Assembly: GCF_013299165.1 (NCBI RefSeq)
Contig: NZ_JAAFKD010000029.1
Location: 1 to 64,000, forward strand
Reading direction: 5' to 3'
From: Microcoleus sp. bin38.metabat.b11b12b14.051
GTDB taxonomy: Bacteria > Cyanobacteriota > Cyanobacteriia > Cyanobacteriales > Microcoleaceae
DNA: 64,000 nt
Part shown: piece after piece, positions 7,759-18,190 of the stretch
Layout: each line of letters starts with the position of its first letter
Numbering within the stretch: position 1 is the stretch's first letter
Notes under the pieces: generated by a model
What the model was told of the DNA's origin: nothing
What the model saw: only the letters and a program-made list of their open reading frames with translations
Database searches by the model: none
Program-made: the position numbers and the translations under genes

Positions 7759-9852
7759 TTATGGTTTTTGGGGAGGCTGTGGGCTAATTCCCGGCTGACT
7801 TTCGGCCCGTTTTTTTGCTTCGATTGCGGCTCCGTAATCCGGTTTGTAGCGGATTGCTTTATCATAGGAGCCGATCGCATCTCCGAATCTTTTTACCGCT
7901 ACCAGGGCGTTACCGAGGCTATACCACGCCTCCGGGTAGTCGGGTTTCACATAGACGGCTTCGTTGTAAGAGGCGATCGCATCTTCGTACCGTTTCAAAT
8001 TGTATTGAGCATTGCCTCTATTGTACCAGCCTTGAGATTGTTTCGGATTTAAATCTAAGGCTTTCCTATAACACTCAATAGCTGCTTCGTACTTGCGTAA
8101 TTCGTGGTACGACCAACCTAAATTATACCATGCTTGATGATAATCCGGTTTTAATTTAACAGCTTGTTCGTAAGCTTGTACCGCTTCTTCATGGCGGCGC
8201 ATTTTCAGCAAAGCGATGCCTTTACTGTACCAGGCTTGATAAAAATTTGGCTGAAATCGCACCGCTTTTTCGTAAGCCTCAAAAGCTTCTTGATTTTTGT
8301 TCAACTCTAAGTAAACATTACCTAAGTTGTACCAAGCATCAGAATTGTCAAATTTAATCTCAACTGCTTTTTGATAGGATTCTACCGCTCGATCGTACTG
8401 TTTTAACTTTTGATAAGCTTGTCCTCGATTGTACCAAGCACGGTACAAATCAGGCTGAAATTGGACGGCTTTTTCGTAGGATGCGATCGCCTCTTCGTAC
8501 CGCTGCGAGTCTAACAAAGTATCGCCTCTACCTTGCCACGCTGCGGCATAGTCGGGTTGGATTTTTAAAGCGTTGTCAAAAGATGCGATCGCCTCTTTTG
8601 ACTGTTGCAACTTGTCCAAAGCATAACCGCGTCCCGCCCAAGCCTCCAAATATTCCGGCTGTAATTCTATTGCTTTATCATAGGCTAACTGTGACTCCTT
8701 ATATTTTTTTAACTCATATAAAGTTTTAGCTTTTTCCTGCCAAACTTCCGCGTATTCAGGACGGAGAGTTATGGCTCGATTGTAGGCGGCTAGAGCTTCT
8801 TCAAATCGGCTTAAATTGTAAAGAGTAATACCTCGATTATGCAAGTCAGTTGCATTAGCAGAATTAAAAGTATTTACACCATAAATTGATGCTATAATAG
8901 TAATGCCAATAAAACTCGCGATCGCTAATATTTTAAAATATAGTTTTTTTCGTGGTTTTTGCGGCTTCTTCACAGCAACAACTGGAGGTAATACCGGAAT
9001 AGTACCACTAAAATATTTTTTCAATTCTTTAATAGCTTCCAGCGTTTCGCCTGCACTCGAATAACGCTGCCGAAAATCGTACTTTACCATCTTATCTAAA
9101 ATCTTGGCAAATTCAGGACTCACCGATGCTTTATCCTGCCAAATTATTTCTTCTGTATCAGGATTTTTCGGCATTTGATGAGGATTGATGCCCGTTAGAA
9201 ACTGAATTGCGATCGCACCTGCGGCATAAATATCGCTGCTGAGTTTCGGATTACCATGAGATTGTTCGCTGGGCATATAACCGGGCGTACCGATACTCAC
9301 GCTTAAGCTATTCTTGGGCTGAGGATTGGTGATTTGAGTAGTAATTTCCTTGACTGCGCCGAAGTCAATTAACACCAACTTACCATCTCGATCTCGGCGC
9401 AGAATATTGCGGGGATTCACATCGCGGTGAATCACATTTTGCTGGTGTACAAAATCTAAAATTTCTAGAAGTTCCTGCAAAATAGCAATGACTTCATCTT
9501 CTTTCATTCCCCCGGGACTTCCCGCAGGAAATTGAGGGATTTCTTCACTTAAATCGTGGCCTTCGATAAATTCTTGAACGAGATAAAACTCTTGATTTTC
9601 TTCAAAGTAAGCAAAAAGTTGCGGAATGCGATCGTGATTTCCCAACTTATACAAAACTTGTGCTTCCGTATCAAACAAACGTCTTGCTACCCGTAGAGTT
9701 TCGGGATCGGTTGCTTGAGGCTTAAGCTGCTTGACGACGCAAAGGTGATTACCTGGTAGCTGCTTATCTTCAGCTAAATAAGTTTGAGCAAATCCGCCGC
9801 CTCCCAAGTGACGGATAATGCTGTAACGAGTGCCGAGTGTGATTCCAAGCAT
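7759..9852 (-). CDS. Membrane Ser/Thr protein kinase with ten C-terminal TPR repeats
   Basis: The protein has 697 residues. The N-terminal Hanks-type kinase domain (about 10-280) has the glycine loop LGGGGFAQ (16-23), the ATP-anchoring Lys41 (VVKQL), catalytic Asp144 in HRDVNPRN and DFG at 163-165. The usual Lys of HRDxKPxN is Asn, as in some cyanobacterial kinases. A transmembrane helix follows at about 305-327 (ILAIASFIGITIIASIYGV), then ten TPR units of 34 residues (about 335-690). The topology predicts a cytoplasmic kinase with the TPR domain on the other side of the membrane, for protein-protein contacts. It is a single gene with no obvious operon partner. Substrate unknown. Confidence 0.94.
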   Translation of the reverse strand: MLGITLGTRYSIIRHLGGGGFAQTYLAEDKQLPGNHLCVVKQLKPQATDPETLRVARRLFDTEAQVLYKLGNHDRIPQLFAYFEENQEFYLVQEFIEGHDLSEEIPQFPAGSPGGMKEDEVIAILQELLEILDFVHQQNVIHRDVNPRNILRRDRDGKLVLIDFGAVKEITTQITNPQPKNSLSVSIGTPGYMPSEQSHGNPKLSSDIYAAGAIAIQFLTGINPHQMPKNPDTEEIIWQDKASVSPEFAKILDKMVKYDFRQRYSSAGETLEAIKELKKYFSGTIPVLPPVVAVKKPQKPRKKLYFKILAIASFIGITIIASIYGVNTFNSANATDLHNRGITLYNLSRFEEALAAYNRAITLRPEYAEVWQEKAKTLYELKKYKESQLAYDKAIELQPEYLEAWAGRGYALDKLQQSKEAIASFDNALKIQPDYAAAWQGRGDTLLDSQRYEEAIASYEKAVQFQPDLYRAWYNRGQAYQKLKQYDRAVESYQKAVEIKFDNSDAWYNLGNVYLELNKNQEAFEAYEKAVRFQPNFYQAWYSKGIALLKMRRHEEAVQAYEQAVKLKPDYHQAWYNLGWSYHELRKYEAAIECYRKALDLNPKQSQGWYNRGNAQYNLKRYEDAIASYNEAVYVKPDYPEAWYSLGNALVAVKRFGDAIGSYDKAIRYKPDYGAAIEAKKRAESQPGISPQPPQKP

Positions 9853-10064
9853 GAAGTTTACCTGATATTTCCGAGTTTTTCTCCCCTTTCGGAGTCAAAC
9901 AGGGGTTGGGGAGAGGTTTTGTATCTGATTTAGTTTAACTAATTTGCGATCGCCCTTGTAGCAGAAAGTCTGTCACAATACCAGTAGATTCTGCCGACAA
10001 GTGGTAAAATGGTCATCTAATCATCTTTTCCCTGACAGTTGTCAGTCAAAAAACAGTAGTCAGT

Positions 10065-10979
10065 TTATGGAGAATTAGCTTGCAACCAGGCTGTCAAATC
10101 TTCGGCGTTTGAAAAATCTAACAGGGCTTCTGTTAAATCATTCAATTTGTCGATCGACAATTCGGCAATTTGGGTTTGAACATCGGGATTTATTTGACCA
10201 AAACGGCGATTTAGCAAACGCATAATAGTGTTTATTTGTCCTTGTTGCCTACCTTCTTCCCTACCTTCTTCTTTGCTTAAAGCCGCAGATCCCTCCTGAT
10301 CTTGAACTAAAAACTCTTGCTCTTGCAAGGTATCAAATTCTTCTCGTGTCAAACTAACTTGATTTGCAATTTCAAAAGCTCTCTGAATTTGCGGAACTGT
10401 AGCCATTGTTTGAGGCACTTCATTCAAAGTACCAGTGGTTTTAATAAAGTAAATCCACTTGTCTGCAATTGTTTCTAAATCCTCCAATTTTTTATGAAAT
10501 TTCGGCAACTCTACGAATACTAACTCCATTTGATTATCGGGATAATCCGATAGGCGAGTTCTTTCTTTAAAAACAAAATGCGAAATCACATCTTCCGAGT
10601 CATCAAACATTTTAAAATCTGTGATAGTCAAAGCAATCACAGGCCGCAATTGTCGGTAAAGTTCTCCCATTGTTAATTGCAGTGCATAGGTTTTGGCAGC
10701 ATTGTACAAAACCCGCTTGCTAAATGCCTGCACGTTCAACACTTGCATTTCGATAATTACAAATGTGCCGTCATTGAGTCTGGCTTTGACATCTAAATAG
10801 CTGTTTTTAAGTCCGACTATCGGAGGGACTAGAGAAGGATCGATGATTTCCAAACTTTCAATTATGGTTTCCCCGTCATAAAGCAGAGCATTTAAGAAAC
10901 TAATCAGAATATCTGTATTTTGATTCGATCCAAATATTCTTTTGAAGGCGAAGTCAATTTTGGGATTGATGAATCTCAT
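10065..10979 (-). CDS. Rpn family recombination-promoting nuclease/putative transposase (PD-(D/E)XK)
   Basis: This 304-residue protein starts with MRFINPKIDFAFKRIFG, the hallmark of the TIGR01784/Rpn family. Nuclease-core residues are visible in LDVKARLNDGTFVIIEMQ (D, then E-x-Q). A hydrophilic Glu/Gly/Arg/Gln-rich stretch (KEEGREEGRQQGQ, about 236-249) precedes a C-terminal helical segment, as is usual in the family. Rpn proteins are DNA endonucleases linked to RecA-independent recombination and are abundant, mobile paralogues in filamentous cyanobacteria. It is a stand-alone gene. Confidence 0.9.
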   Translation of the reverse strand: MRFINPKIDFAFKRIFGSNQNTDILISFLNALLYDGETIIESLEIIDPSLVPPIVGLKNSYLDVKARLNDGTFVIIEMQVLNVQAFSKRVLYNAAKTYALQLTMGELYRQLRPVIALTITDFKMFDDSEDVISHFVFKERTRLSDYPDNQMELVFVELPKFHKKLEDLETIADKWIYFIKTTGTLNEVPQTMATVPQIQRAFEIANQVSLTREEFDTLQEQEFLVQDQEGSAALSKEEGREEGRQQGQINTIMRLLNRRFGQINPDVQTQIAELSIDKLNDLTEALLDFSNAEDLTAWLQANSP

Positions 10980-11057
10980 GTTATTTTTCTCCCTTAATAT
11001 GCGTATGGTGCGGATTGTACACTTTACTTTGATTTAACATGGTTTAGACGCATGGGC

Positions 11058-11123
11058 TAGAAACCCGGTTTCTATGATTTGTGCCAACAATAGCGATAAA
11101 TCTACGAAGAAACCGGGTTTCTG
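11058..11123. repeat. Pair of GAAACCGGGTTTC-type hairpin repeats
   Basis: Two copies of the dispersed palindrome around AAACCCGGTTT (about 11059-11073 and 11107-11122) flank a short unique stretch between the Rpn gene and the epimerase gene. The same motif recurs at many intergenic sites in this window. Confidence 0.8.
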
Positions 11124-11152
11124 ATGTGAGCGTGAGTAAGTCCTATTTTACT

Positions 11153-12088
11153 TTAAACGGCTTTCAAAATCTCATCGTCAACAGAAAAATCTATCTCCGC
11201 TTTGTCCCTTCCCGAAACTACATAATCATTCTGAAATGAATCTTTCAATCCCGAAACTAAGTCAAATTCCGGCTTCCAATTAAGCTCGGTGACAGCTTTA
11301 TTAACTGATGCGAAAAAGTGCTGCAATCGCATCGGGAAAGCTTTCTTTTTGCCGAAGTCAAATTGTTTCGGATCGTAGTGTACAATCTTAATAGCATCGG
11401 GTGATTTGCCTGCTGCTTGAATGCAGGCGCGCGCTAAACCGTCAAAGGTGACAAATCGATCGCCCGAAACGTTGTAAATTTGCCCGATCGCCCTAGAGTT
11501 ACCCAAAACCGCCGCCATCGCCATCGCCAAATCCTGACAGTGCCCCAACTGCGTGAAGTGCATCCCGTTACCCGGAATCGGAATCGGGCGATCGCGCGCA
11601 ATGCGATCGAAAAACCAAGCCTCCAAATCGTTATAATTTTGGGGCCCGTAAATGTAAGTCGGGCGAATCGAAGTCCAAGGCAAACCGGACTCAGCTAAAT
11701 ATTTCTCAGTGTCGCACTTACCCAAATGTCGGCTTTTGGGATCGGTAGCGTCTCCTTCGATATGAGGCATTTGGTCAGATTTCAAATAAACCCCCGCAGA
11801 ACTCATATAAACAAAGTGCTGCACCCGCCCCTTAAATATCTCAGCTAAAGGCTTCGTATCGCTCAATTCCCGACCGTTGTTATCAAAAACCGCATCAAAC
11901 TCGACCGCAGATAATTTTTCTTGTAATTGTTCGACATTTGTGCGATCGCCCAAAATCTGTGTCACACCCGAAACCGGCACAGGCTTATTGCCCCGGTTAA
12001 ACAACACCACCTCATGCCCTTGTGCTGCTAAAATCTTAGTAAGATAAACCCCAATAAACCGAGTACCGCCCATCATTAAAATTCGCAT
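11153..12088 (-). CDS. NAD-dependent epimerase/dehydratase family protein, CSP41b-like
   Basis: This 311-residue extended SDR protein has the nucleotide-binding start MRILMMGGTRFIG, the MSSAGVY segment at the SDR serine position, and the RPTYIYGPQNYNDLEAWFF and GHCQDLAMAMAAVLGN segments that I associate with the plastid RNA-binding proteins CSP41a/b and their cyanobacterial homologues. A canonical YxxxK active site is not clear, as in that subfamily. The plant proteins stabilise plastid RNA; a similar role here is an inference. Confidence 0.88.
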   Translation of the reverse strand: MRILMMGGTRFIGVYLTKILAAQGHEVVLFNRGNKPVPVSGVTQILGDRTNVEQLQEKLSAVEFDAVFDNNGRELSDTKPLAEIFKGRVQHFVYMSSAGVYLKSDQMPHIEGDATDPKSRHLGKCDTEKYLAESGLPWTSIRPTYIYGPQNYNDLEAWFFDRIARDRPIPIPGNGMHFTQLGHCQDLAMAMAAVLGNSRAIGQIYNVSGDRFVTFDGLARACIQAAGKSPDAIKIVHYDPKQFDFGKKKAFPMRLQHFFASVNKAVTELNWKPEFDLVSGLKDSFQNDYVVSGRDKAEIDFSVDDEILKAV

Positions 12089-12420
12089 TATTGCCGATGC
12101 TCCTTACAGTTAGTCTAAATATCTTACAATAAAGCGAGTAAGCTATTCTGCATTTAAATTGCGCGTCAATCATAAATCAAATTCTTGTGGGATGGGCTTC
12201 TAGCCCGTCCCGAATATACAATTTAAACACAGAACAGCTTATCTTGCTTTACTAACAGTTCGCGCTCGCATCAACACCAAAGAAAGAAACCGGTTTTTAA
12301 GCCGAATATCCTGGCGGCAACCTGTGTATTTTCGTAAAAAACCCGTTTTCTACGTCCCGGAAAACTCAAATAGTGCGATCGCTCAAAATAAACATAATTT
12401 TAATCCCCTAAAATAACCCT
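12089..12420. other. Intergenic region with dispersed hairpin repeats
   Basis: This region lies between divergent genes and must hold their promoters. It contains an inverted repeat GGGATGGGC-TTCTA-GCCCGTCCC (about 12190-12212) and two AAACCGGTTT/AAACCCGTTTTC-type copies (about 12287-12350). No gene is seen. Confidence 0.6.
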
Positions 12421-14421
12421 ATGCAAGTTCCCCGGCTGCACCCAGAAACCATCGAAGAAGTCAAACAAAGAGCAGACATAGTAGACGTTATTTCCGGTCG
12501 AGTAATATTGAAAAAACGCGGCAAAGAATACGTCGGATTGTGTCCTTTTCACGATGAAAAATCTCCCAGCTTTACCGTCAACCAATCCAAACAAATGTAC
12601 TATTGTTTCGGCTGCGGTGCAGGCGGAAATGCCTTTAAATTCATCATGGAATTGGATAAACGCTCTTTCAGCGAAGTAGTATTAGAACTAGCTAAAAATT
12701 ATCAAGTCCCCGTCAAAACCGTCGAACCCGAGCACCGACAAGAATTGCAAAGGCAAATTTCACTGCGCGAACAACTCTATGAAATCTCAGCACTAACAGC
12801 CAAATTTTACGAACACGCCCTGCGACAAAGCCAAGGAGAAGAACCCTTAGCATATCTCAAATCCGATCGCCACCTGGGCGAAGAAACTATCCAAAAATTT
12901 CAACTAGGTTATGCACCCCAAGGTTGGGAAGCACTTTACAGTTATTTAGTAGAACAAAAAAACTATCCGGCGCAATTAGTAGAACAAGCAGGATTAATTG
13001 TACCGCGCAAATCAGGCGGAAGTGGTTATTACGATCGCTTCCGCAATCGGATCATGATTCCCATTCGCGATACCCAAGGTAGAGTCATCGGTTTCGGCGG
13101 GCGAGCTCTCGGCGACGAACAACCCAAATATCTGAACTCTCCCGAAACAGAACTATTCGACAAAGGCAAGACTTTATATGGCTTAGATACAGCCAAAACA
13201 GCAATTAGCAAAGCCGATCGCGCGATCGTCGTAGAGGGGTACTTTGACGCGATCGCACTTCAAGCAGCCGGCATCTCCAACGTCGTCGCCTCCCTCGGCA
13301 CAGCCCTGAGTTTAAACCAAGTGCGGCAGTTATTGCGGTATACTGATTCCAAACAAATTATCCTCAACTTCGATGCCGACAAAGCAGGCACGAAAGCAGC
13401 AGAAAGAGCGATCGGAGAAATAGAACAACTCGCCTATCAAGGAGAAGTACAACTGCGGGTACTCAACATTCCCGACGGCAAAGATGCCGACGAATATCTC
13501 AAAACCTACTCTCCAGAACAATATCGAGAATTGCTCGAAAACGCTCCATTATGGCTAGACTGGCAACTGCAACAAATGCTCATCAATCAAGATTTAAAGC
13601 AAGCAGATACTTCCCAGCAAATCACCAAGAAAATCATTAACTTACTAACCAATATTAGTGACGACAATCAGTTATCGCATTATTTGCAAAAGTGCGCCGA
13701 AATTCTTAGCAAAGGAGATTTTCGCCTTACCAAGATGATAGCCGAAAACTTACTCAATCAAGTAGTCAGCGATTGGGGACAGCGGCTGAATCAAGACGAA
13801 ACTTTGACAATGCCACTGTTAATCAGAAACAAACTCAAGCCTAGCAAACAATATAAAAAACAGCGTACCAGCAGCGCCACTAAAAACTCAAAAACAGGAT
13901 TTTCAGTAGCAGCCCGGAGTTTGTTAGAAGAAGCAGAAGCGCAATTATTGCAGATTTACTTGCACTGTCCCGAATATCGGCAAGAAGTCAGAGAAGCCAT
14001 AGAAGCTAGAGACGTACAGTTTAGCCTTTCTCACCACAGATTTTTGTGGCACCTGATTTTGAATGCAGAATTATTGCACAAAATGTCTTTACAAATAGCG
14101 CCGACTGAGTTAATATTGAAATTGCAAGATAGTTTCATTGAGTATCCAACTCAACTCAATCAAATATCGCATTTATTTCACTTAAACGAGTTTTCAGAAA
14201 AAAATGTTTATCGCGCGCCTTTAGTCATTCGATCGGCGATCGCCTGTATCGAGCAAATTCTCAGTATTAAGCGGCGTAGAATTGCCCTCGATATGTGGAA
14301 AAAAACCGATGCAGCAATTGAATATTACCAACAACTCTGCGCCGAACAAGAATGGATAGAGGAATTAGAGAGGTTGCGTCAAGTTAATTTTTACGATTTA
14401 ACCTCCATACCCTGGGCTTAA
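12421..14421 (+). CDS. dnaG: DNA primase DnaG
   Basis: The protein has 666 residues. The N-terminal zinc-binding domain has Cys41, His44, Cys62 and Cys65 (CPFH and CFGC), then the catalytic core with RFRNRIMIPIRD and the TOPRIM motif VVEGYFDAI with downstream NFDADKAG. The C-terminal third should bind DnaB helicase. It synthesises RNA primers at the replication fork. The gene is monocistronic as far as visible; the start at 12421 fits the family N-terminus (PRLHPETIEEVKQR). Confidence 0.98.
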   Translation: MQVPRLHPETIEEVKQRADIVDVISGRVILKKRGKEYVGLCPFHDEKSPSFTVNQSKQMYYCFGCGAGGNAFKFIMELDKRSFSEVVLELAKNYQVPVKTVEPEHRQELQRQISLREQLYEISALTAKFYEHALRQSQGEEPLAYLKSDRHLGEETIQKFQLGYAPQGWEALYSYLVEQKNYPAQLVEQAGLIVPRKSGGSGYYDRFRNRIMIPIRDTQGRVIGFGGRALGDEQPKYLNSPETELFDKGKTLYGLDTAKTAISKADRAIVVEGYFDAIALQAAGISNVVASLGTALSLNQVRQLLRYTDSKQIILNFDADKAGTKAAERAIGEIEQLAYQGEVQLRVLNIPDGKDADEYLKTYSPEQYRELLENAPLWLDWQLQQMLINQDLKQADTSQQITKKIINLLTNISDDNQLSHYLQKCAEILSKGDFRLTKMIAENLLNQVVSDWGQRLNQDETLTMPLLIRNKLKPSKQYKKQRTSSATKNSKTGFSVAARSLLEEAEAQLLQIYLHCPEYRQEVREAIEARDVQFSLSHHRFLWHLILNAELLHKMSLQIAPTELILKLQDSFIEYPTQLNQISHLFHLNEFSEKNVYRAPLVIRSAIACIEQILSIKRRRIALDMWKKTDAAIEYYQQLCAEQEWIEELERLRQVNFYDLTSIPWA

Positions 14422-14790
14422 GAAGAAGGACTAAAGTCCTGACTACAAACCAGGTTCGTAGTGAGGAATTCAGTCCTTAAACAGGTTCGTAGTGAGGACT
14501 TCAGTCCTTCTTTCGTTCGTAGCCACGCACCTGACACATGGGGTGGAGAAAACAACATTTGTTCTGTAACAAAGCTTTTTGTAAATGGTATAAGGTGCGT
14601 CGCCATGAGATTATCGATTACCTTCAGGGATTTTTGAGGGCGACACACCCTACAAATACTATTATAAATGGGAGCGGGTGCGTCGCCATGAGATGAGCGA
14701 TTATATTCAGGAATTTTCGAGGGCGACACACCCTACAAGGTACAAGCTAGGTTCGTAGTGAGGACTTCAGTCCTTCTTTTCACCAACGTT
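14422..14790. repeat. Intergenic cluster of dispersed hairpin repeats
   Basis: Two families are interleaved. Copies of TTCGTAGTGAGGACTTCAG and its partner GGACTAAAGTCC lie at about 14425-14520 and 14750-14780. Two hairpins with arms GTGCGTCGCC and GGCGACACACCCTAC lie at about 14592-14653 and 14677-14737. The stretch separates the convergent dnaG and pentapeptide genes; no gene is seen. Confidence 0.85.
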
Positions 14791-15303
14791 TTAATAATCG
14801 CAAAACAGAGTTTCGCGAGTCTCCCTACCAGTCACCGGATTAGTACCTTTGGCAACCTTACAAAGCTTTTCGATCATATCGTCTCGCAGCAGTGTCTCAG
14901 TAAAATCAGCACCATCAATCACCGCTCCTTCGAGTCTGGTATTGTAAGCAAAAGCACCCTCAAGGATAGCATTAGTTAAATTTGCTCTCATCATGCGAGC
15001 CAAATCCAAAGTCGCACCAGTAAAATTTGCACCTTCTAAATTTGCTTCTTCCATATTGGCGGCAAAAAAGCTGACGCCCCGCAAATCTGCCTTGGTAAAA
15101 TTGCTGTTGCGAAGATTAGCTTTATTAAAACTGTCGTCAGTCAAAACTTGTCCAGTAAAATCAGCGCCCACTAAAATTTCTTTGTCGTGATCCAAGGCGA
15201 AAGCAGGTGCGGGATTGATACCGATCGCCCCAGCCGCAATTATTGCTAAAATAACAAAGCTGAGCAAGAAAGTATAAATATGTTGGCGAATTCCAGAAGT
15301 CAT
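14791..15303 (-). CDS. Exported pentapeptide-repeat protein
   Basis: About 170 residues from the ATG at 15303, preferred over an upstream frame start at 15339 because the signal peptide then begins directly ([14 protein letters not shown], hydrophobic core, PAPAFALD cleavage region). The mature part has pentapeptide repeats of the A(D/N)Lxx type (for example [15 protein letters not shown] and [14 protein letters not shown]), forming a right-handed quadrilateral beta-helix. The C-terminus ends with a two-Cys tail (KLCKVA and ETLFCDY), as in lumenal TL15/TL17-like proteins. A thylakoid lumen location is inferred. It is divergent from yraN with only 14 bp between the starts. Confidence 0.88.
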   Translation of the reverse strand: MTSGIRQHIYTFLLSFVILAIIAAGAIGINPAPAFALDHDKEILVGADFTGQVLTDDSFNKANLRNSNFTKADLRGVSFFAANMEEANLEGANFTGATLDLARMMRANLTNAILEGAFAYNTRLEGAVIDGADFTETLLRDDMIEKLCKVAKGTNPVTGRETRETLFCDY

Positions 15304-15317
15304 ACAAATTAAAGCTA

Positions 15318-15887
15318 ATGGGCAGCGATGACAGTTCAAAATTGAATTCTACCAGAAAGCGATCCTCTTCGCTGACGGATGCCGGCTCTAATTCTCCGCA
15401 ATCCACAAACTCTCGGGATTTGGGCACGTTGGGAGAAAACTTAGTCGCCGAGTGGTTAGAGCAGCAAGGCTGGGAAATCCTGCACCGTCAGTACCGCTGT
15501 CGCTGGGGAGAGATTGACATCATCGCCCTCGGAAGAGATGAAGCAAGCCAAAAAAACCCAGGCATTTCCAATCACCAATTCCCGATATTAGCTTTTGTAG
15601 AGGTCAAAACTCGCCGTCGGGGAAATTGGGATGCTGGCGGAATGCTGGCTGTTAGTGCCACAAAACAAGCCAAACTTTGGCAAACCGCCGAAATATTTTT
15701 AAGCACTCGTCCAGATTTAGCAAATAATTCTTGTCGCTTTGATGTCGCCCTCGTCAGGTGCGAACCCTCTGGGCAAAACACTAAGCACATCATACCACCC
15801 CTAACGGGCCCTAACTCTCAATCCGCCCTTGCCGGAAATTACCTGCTCACCCTGCAAGCATACATTCGATCGGCTTTTAGCGATTAG
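15318..15887 (+). CDS. yraN: YraN family protein (UPF0102, predicted endonuclease fold)
   Basis: The protein has 189 residues. After a 33-residue Ser/Asn-rich extension comes the UPF0102 core: [21 protein letters not shown], then WGEIDIIAL (E-x-D) and FVEVKTRRR (E-V-K). These are the PD-(D/E)XK-type residues of the family. The biochemical role is not established in the family. Length is slightly above the usual 120-150 because of the N-terminal extension and an internal insert. Confidence 0.92.
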   Translation: MGSDDSSKLNSTRKRSSSLTDAGSNSPQSTNSRDLGTLGENLVAEWLEQQGWEILHRQYRCRWGEIDIIALGRDEASQKNPGISNHQFPILAFVEVKTRRRGNWDAGGMLAVSATKQAKLWQTAEIFLSTRPDLANNSCRFDVALVRCEPSGQNTKHIIPPLTGPNSQSALAGNYLLTLQAYIRSAFSD

Positions 15888-16084
15888 AAGTCAAATGAAA
15901 AATTACAGGCTAAAATTAAAAAGCAATGCCACTTGGTAATTTTTAATTGTTAACTTGCCTTGACTTTGGCCCATTGGTTTCTTCATCTGTAACGGGCGTG
16001 GAAAAAGCGTTAAATCCTCTGCCTCTCTTGCCTTCTCCCGCTCGGACTCTGCGATCATCGCAGGCAATTTATATGCTCCGCAGT

Positions 16085-16474
16085 CTAGGCGAGAGTTTCC
16101 GGGCAATATCCCAGACCCTTGACAAACTGCTGGCGAAACGCTTCAATTTCCTTGCGATCGGGGCTTCCGTGACAAACCACGGCGACTTGGTAGCGGCGCA
16201 TCACGCTCAGTGGCGACTGTCCGGTTTCCAAACTCCAAAGTGCCATCTGCAAGCGAATTTCAGCATCGTAAGGAATTCCGAGTTCGTTCATAAAAGCCCG
16301 AAAATCCCCGTGCATTTCTGGAGTCAAATATTGGCTCATTTTCACCTTCACCACCCAGCCGTCTATTTGGTGAATAACAGTGATAAATTGCAATGGAAGA
16401 TGACTAGCCGTGCGTAGGAAATCCACGACTCTCAGAGTGAGGCTAGTATTGGCGATGTAGTAGAGGTATTCCAT
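16085..16474 (-). CDS. Conserved-looking hypothetical protein
   Basis: This 129-residue protein has no signal peptide or membrane helix and mixed alpha/beta character. It contains [20 protein letters not shown] and a C-terminal helix [15 protein letters not shown]. It resembles small uncharacterised cyanobacterial proteins, but I cannot name a family. Codon use and composition look like neighbouring real genes, and it is divergent from queA. Function unknown. Confidence 0.72.
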   Translation of the reverse strand: MEYLYYIANTSLTLRVVDFLRTASHLPLQFITVIHQIDGWVVKVKMSQYLTPEMHGDFRAFMNELGIPYDAEIRLQMALWSLETGQSPLSVMRRYQVAVVCHGSPDRKEIEAFRQQFVKGLGYCPETLA

Positions 16475-16619
16475 AACTATCCTTCGAGCAAAGCTGATGC
16501 TACACCTCTATCGTCGCGGGCTATACCGGCAACCACAAGGGGAAAAGCACCCGACTTGGGATGGGGGTTTTTACCCAATTTGTTACCCAGTTGACAGATT
16601 TTTGACAGGAATTCACCCG

Positions 16620-17750
16620 ATGACAGAGATTGACTGGTCTTTGGACGGTTATGACTACGAACTTCCGCCCGATCGCATTGCCCAAAATCCCGTAGTGCCG
16701 AGGGACAGTTCTCGCTTGCTGGTGGTAGACTCTCCCAGCAGCCAGCAACACCGGATTTTCCAGGATTTGCCGGATTTGCTTGAACCCGGAGACTTGCTGG
16801 TACTCAACAACACCCGTGTTCTGCCGGCGAGGCTCTACGGGCACAAGCCCAACGGCCCGGCTGTGGAGATATTGTTGATGGAAGAAAGGCAGCACAACTG
16901 CTGGCTGGCTTTGGTCAAACCGGGGAAACGCTTAAAGTTGGGAGCCAAAATAGAGTTTGAACCCGCCTCCTGTGATGAATCGGCAGAAGGCCCTTGCTGT
17001 TGCCTTCCCGATGCTGTGGCAGTCGATCGTCGGTTGACTGCGACAGTAATTGCTAGGGACGAGTCAACAGGAGGACGGCTGTTAGAATTTGACATCCCCA
17101 CAGATGCGACTCTGGCGAAGTTTTTGGATGAATACGGCCACGTACCTCTGCCGCCCTACATCGATAAGTCCCAGGCTGCACCGGAACAGTACCAGACTGT
17201 TTATGCAGAAAAACCTGGGGCGGTGGCTGCCCCTACAGCAGGCTTGCACTTCACCGAAGAATTGTTCAGCCGCTTGGATGAGCGGGGAATTGATAAAACT
17301 TTTGTCACCCTCCATGTCGGGGTAGGAACGTTTCGCCCCGTGGAAGTAGCAGACGTGACAACTCACCAAATGCACAACGAATGGGTGGAAGTATCCGCTA
17401 CCACCGTCGAGAAAATCCGCGAAACTCAAGCTAGAGGCGGGCGGATCTTTGCTGTGGGTACAACAGCAGTACGAGCTTTAGAGGGAGCGGCTGCGGCGAG
17501 TGGCGATTTTTCCTTGCAGCCTTTTTGCGGCCAGACAAATTTGTTTATTTATCCAGGTTACAAGTGGCGGGTTGTGGACGGGATGATTACCAATTTTCAT
17601 TTACCGCGCTCTACTTTGATGATGATGTTAAGCGCGATGGTTGGAAGGCCTCGGCTGTTGGAACTTTACCAAGAGGCGATGGAGCATCAGTACCGTTTTT
17701 ATTCTTTTGGCGATGCCATGCTGATTTTACCGGAGGCAAAAAAAGATTAA
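16620..17750 (+). CDS. queA: S-adenosylmethionine:tRNA ribosyltransferase-isomerase QueA
   Basis: 376 residues from the ATG at 16620, where the family N-terminus ([13 protein letters not shown]) begins; a longer in-frame extension to 16497 has no family support. Motifs include [42 protein letters not shown] and the C-terminal [16 protein letters not shown]. QueA transfers the ribosyl group of SAM to preQ1 in tRNA to make epoxyqueuosine, part of queuosine biosynthesis in the cytoplasm. Confidence 0.97.
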   Translation: MTEIDWSLDGYDYELPPDRIAQNPVVPRDSSRLLVVDSPSSQQHRIFQDLPDLLEPGDLLVLNNTRVLPARLYGHKPNGPAVEILLMEERQHNCWLALVKPGKRLKLGAKIEFEPASCDESAEGPCCCLPDAVAVDRRLTATVIARDESTGGRLLEFDIPTDATLAKFLDEYGHVPLPPYIDKSQAAPEQYQTVYAEKPGAVAAPTAGLHFTEELFSRLDERGIDKTFVTLHVGVGTFRPVEVADVTTHQMHNEWVEVSATTVEKIRETQARGGRIFAVGTTAVRALEGAAAASGDFSLQPFCGQTNLFIYPGYKWRVVDGMITNFHLPRSTLMMMLSAMVGRPRLLELYQEAMEHQYRFYSFGDAMLILPEAKKD

Positions 17751-17904
17751 GTGAATATCTGACACCATTCTCAACCTTTCCTTTAGGGCGGCCCGAAATG
17801 GCCACCCCACAAGAAAATATATGTGTTGGCCAACAGCCCGGAAAGCCTGTTAAGCGAGAATGGTGCAAAATATCAGAAATGCCAATTGTTAATTTTTAAT
17901 TGCT

Positions 17905-18078
17905 TTATTCTTCCTCCTCTTCCTCATTGCCGGGATACACGAAGCTGTTGGAGCGGCCAGTCAGAACTGATTTGCCCAGAGACAGAGCTTTCTGAGCTGC
18001 CACTACAGCTTTGCGCTTCCATGTGGCTTTACGCATATTCTTTCTGGATTTGGAGGTTTTCTTTTTAGGGACTGCCAT
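17905..18078 (-). CDS. rpmF: 50S ribosomal protein L32
   Basis: 57 residues from the ATG at 18078: [20 protein letters not shown] is the family start, followed by basic and Ala-rich segments. The C-terminus ends in a run of Glu residues, as in some cyanobacterial L32. A longer frame starting at 18171 adds a non-homologous extension and is rejected. L32 is a component of the large ribosomal subunit. It is followed by a convergent queA gene, with about 150 bp between. Confidence 0.96.
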   Translation of the reverse strand: MAVPKKKTSKSRKNMRKATWKRKAVVAAQKALSLGKSVLTGRSNSFVYPGNEEEEEE

Positions 18079-18190
18079 GACGCTAAATACTTTCTGGTTG
18101 TATAGACAAACAAACATTCTAGCCGATTTTGCCTCGCTGGCTCGATCGACTCTCCGATAAGTGTTAGCCAAGCAATATCCCGCAGTAGCA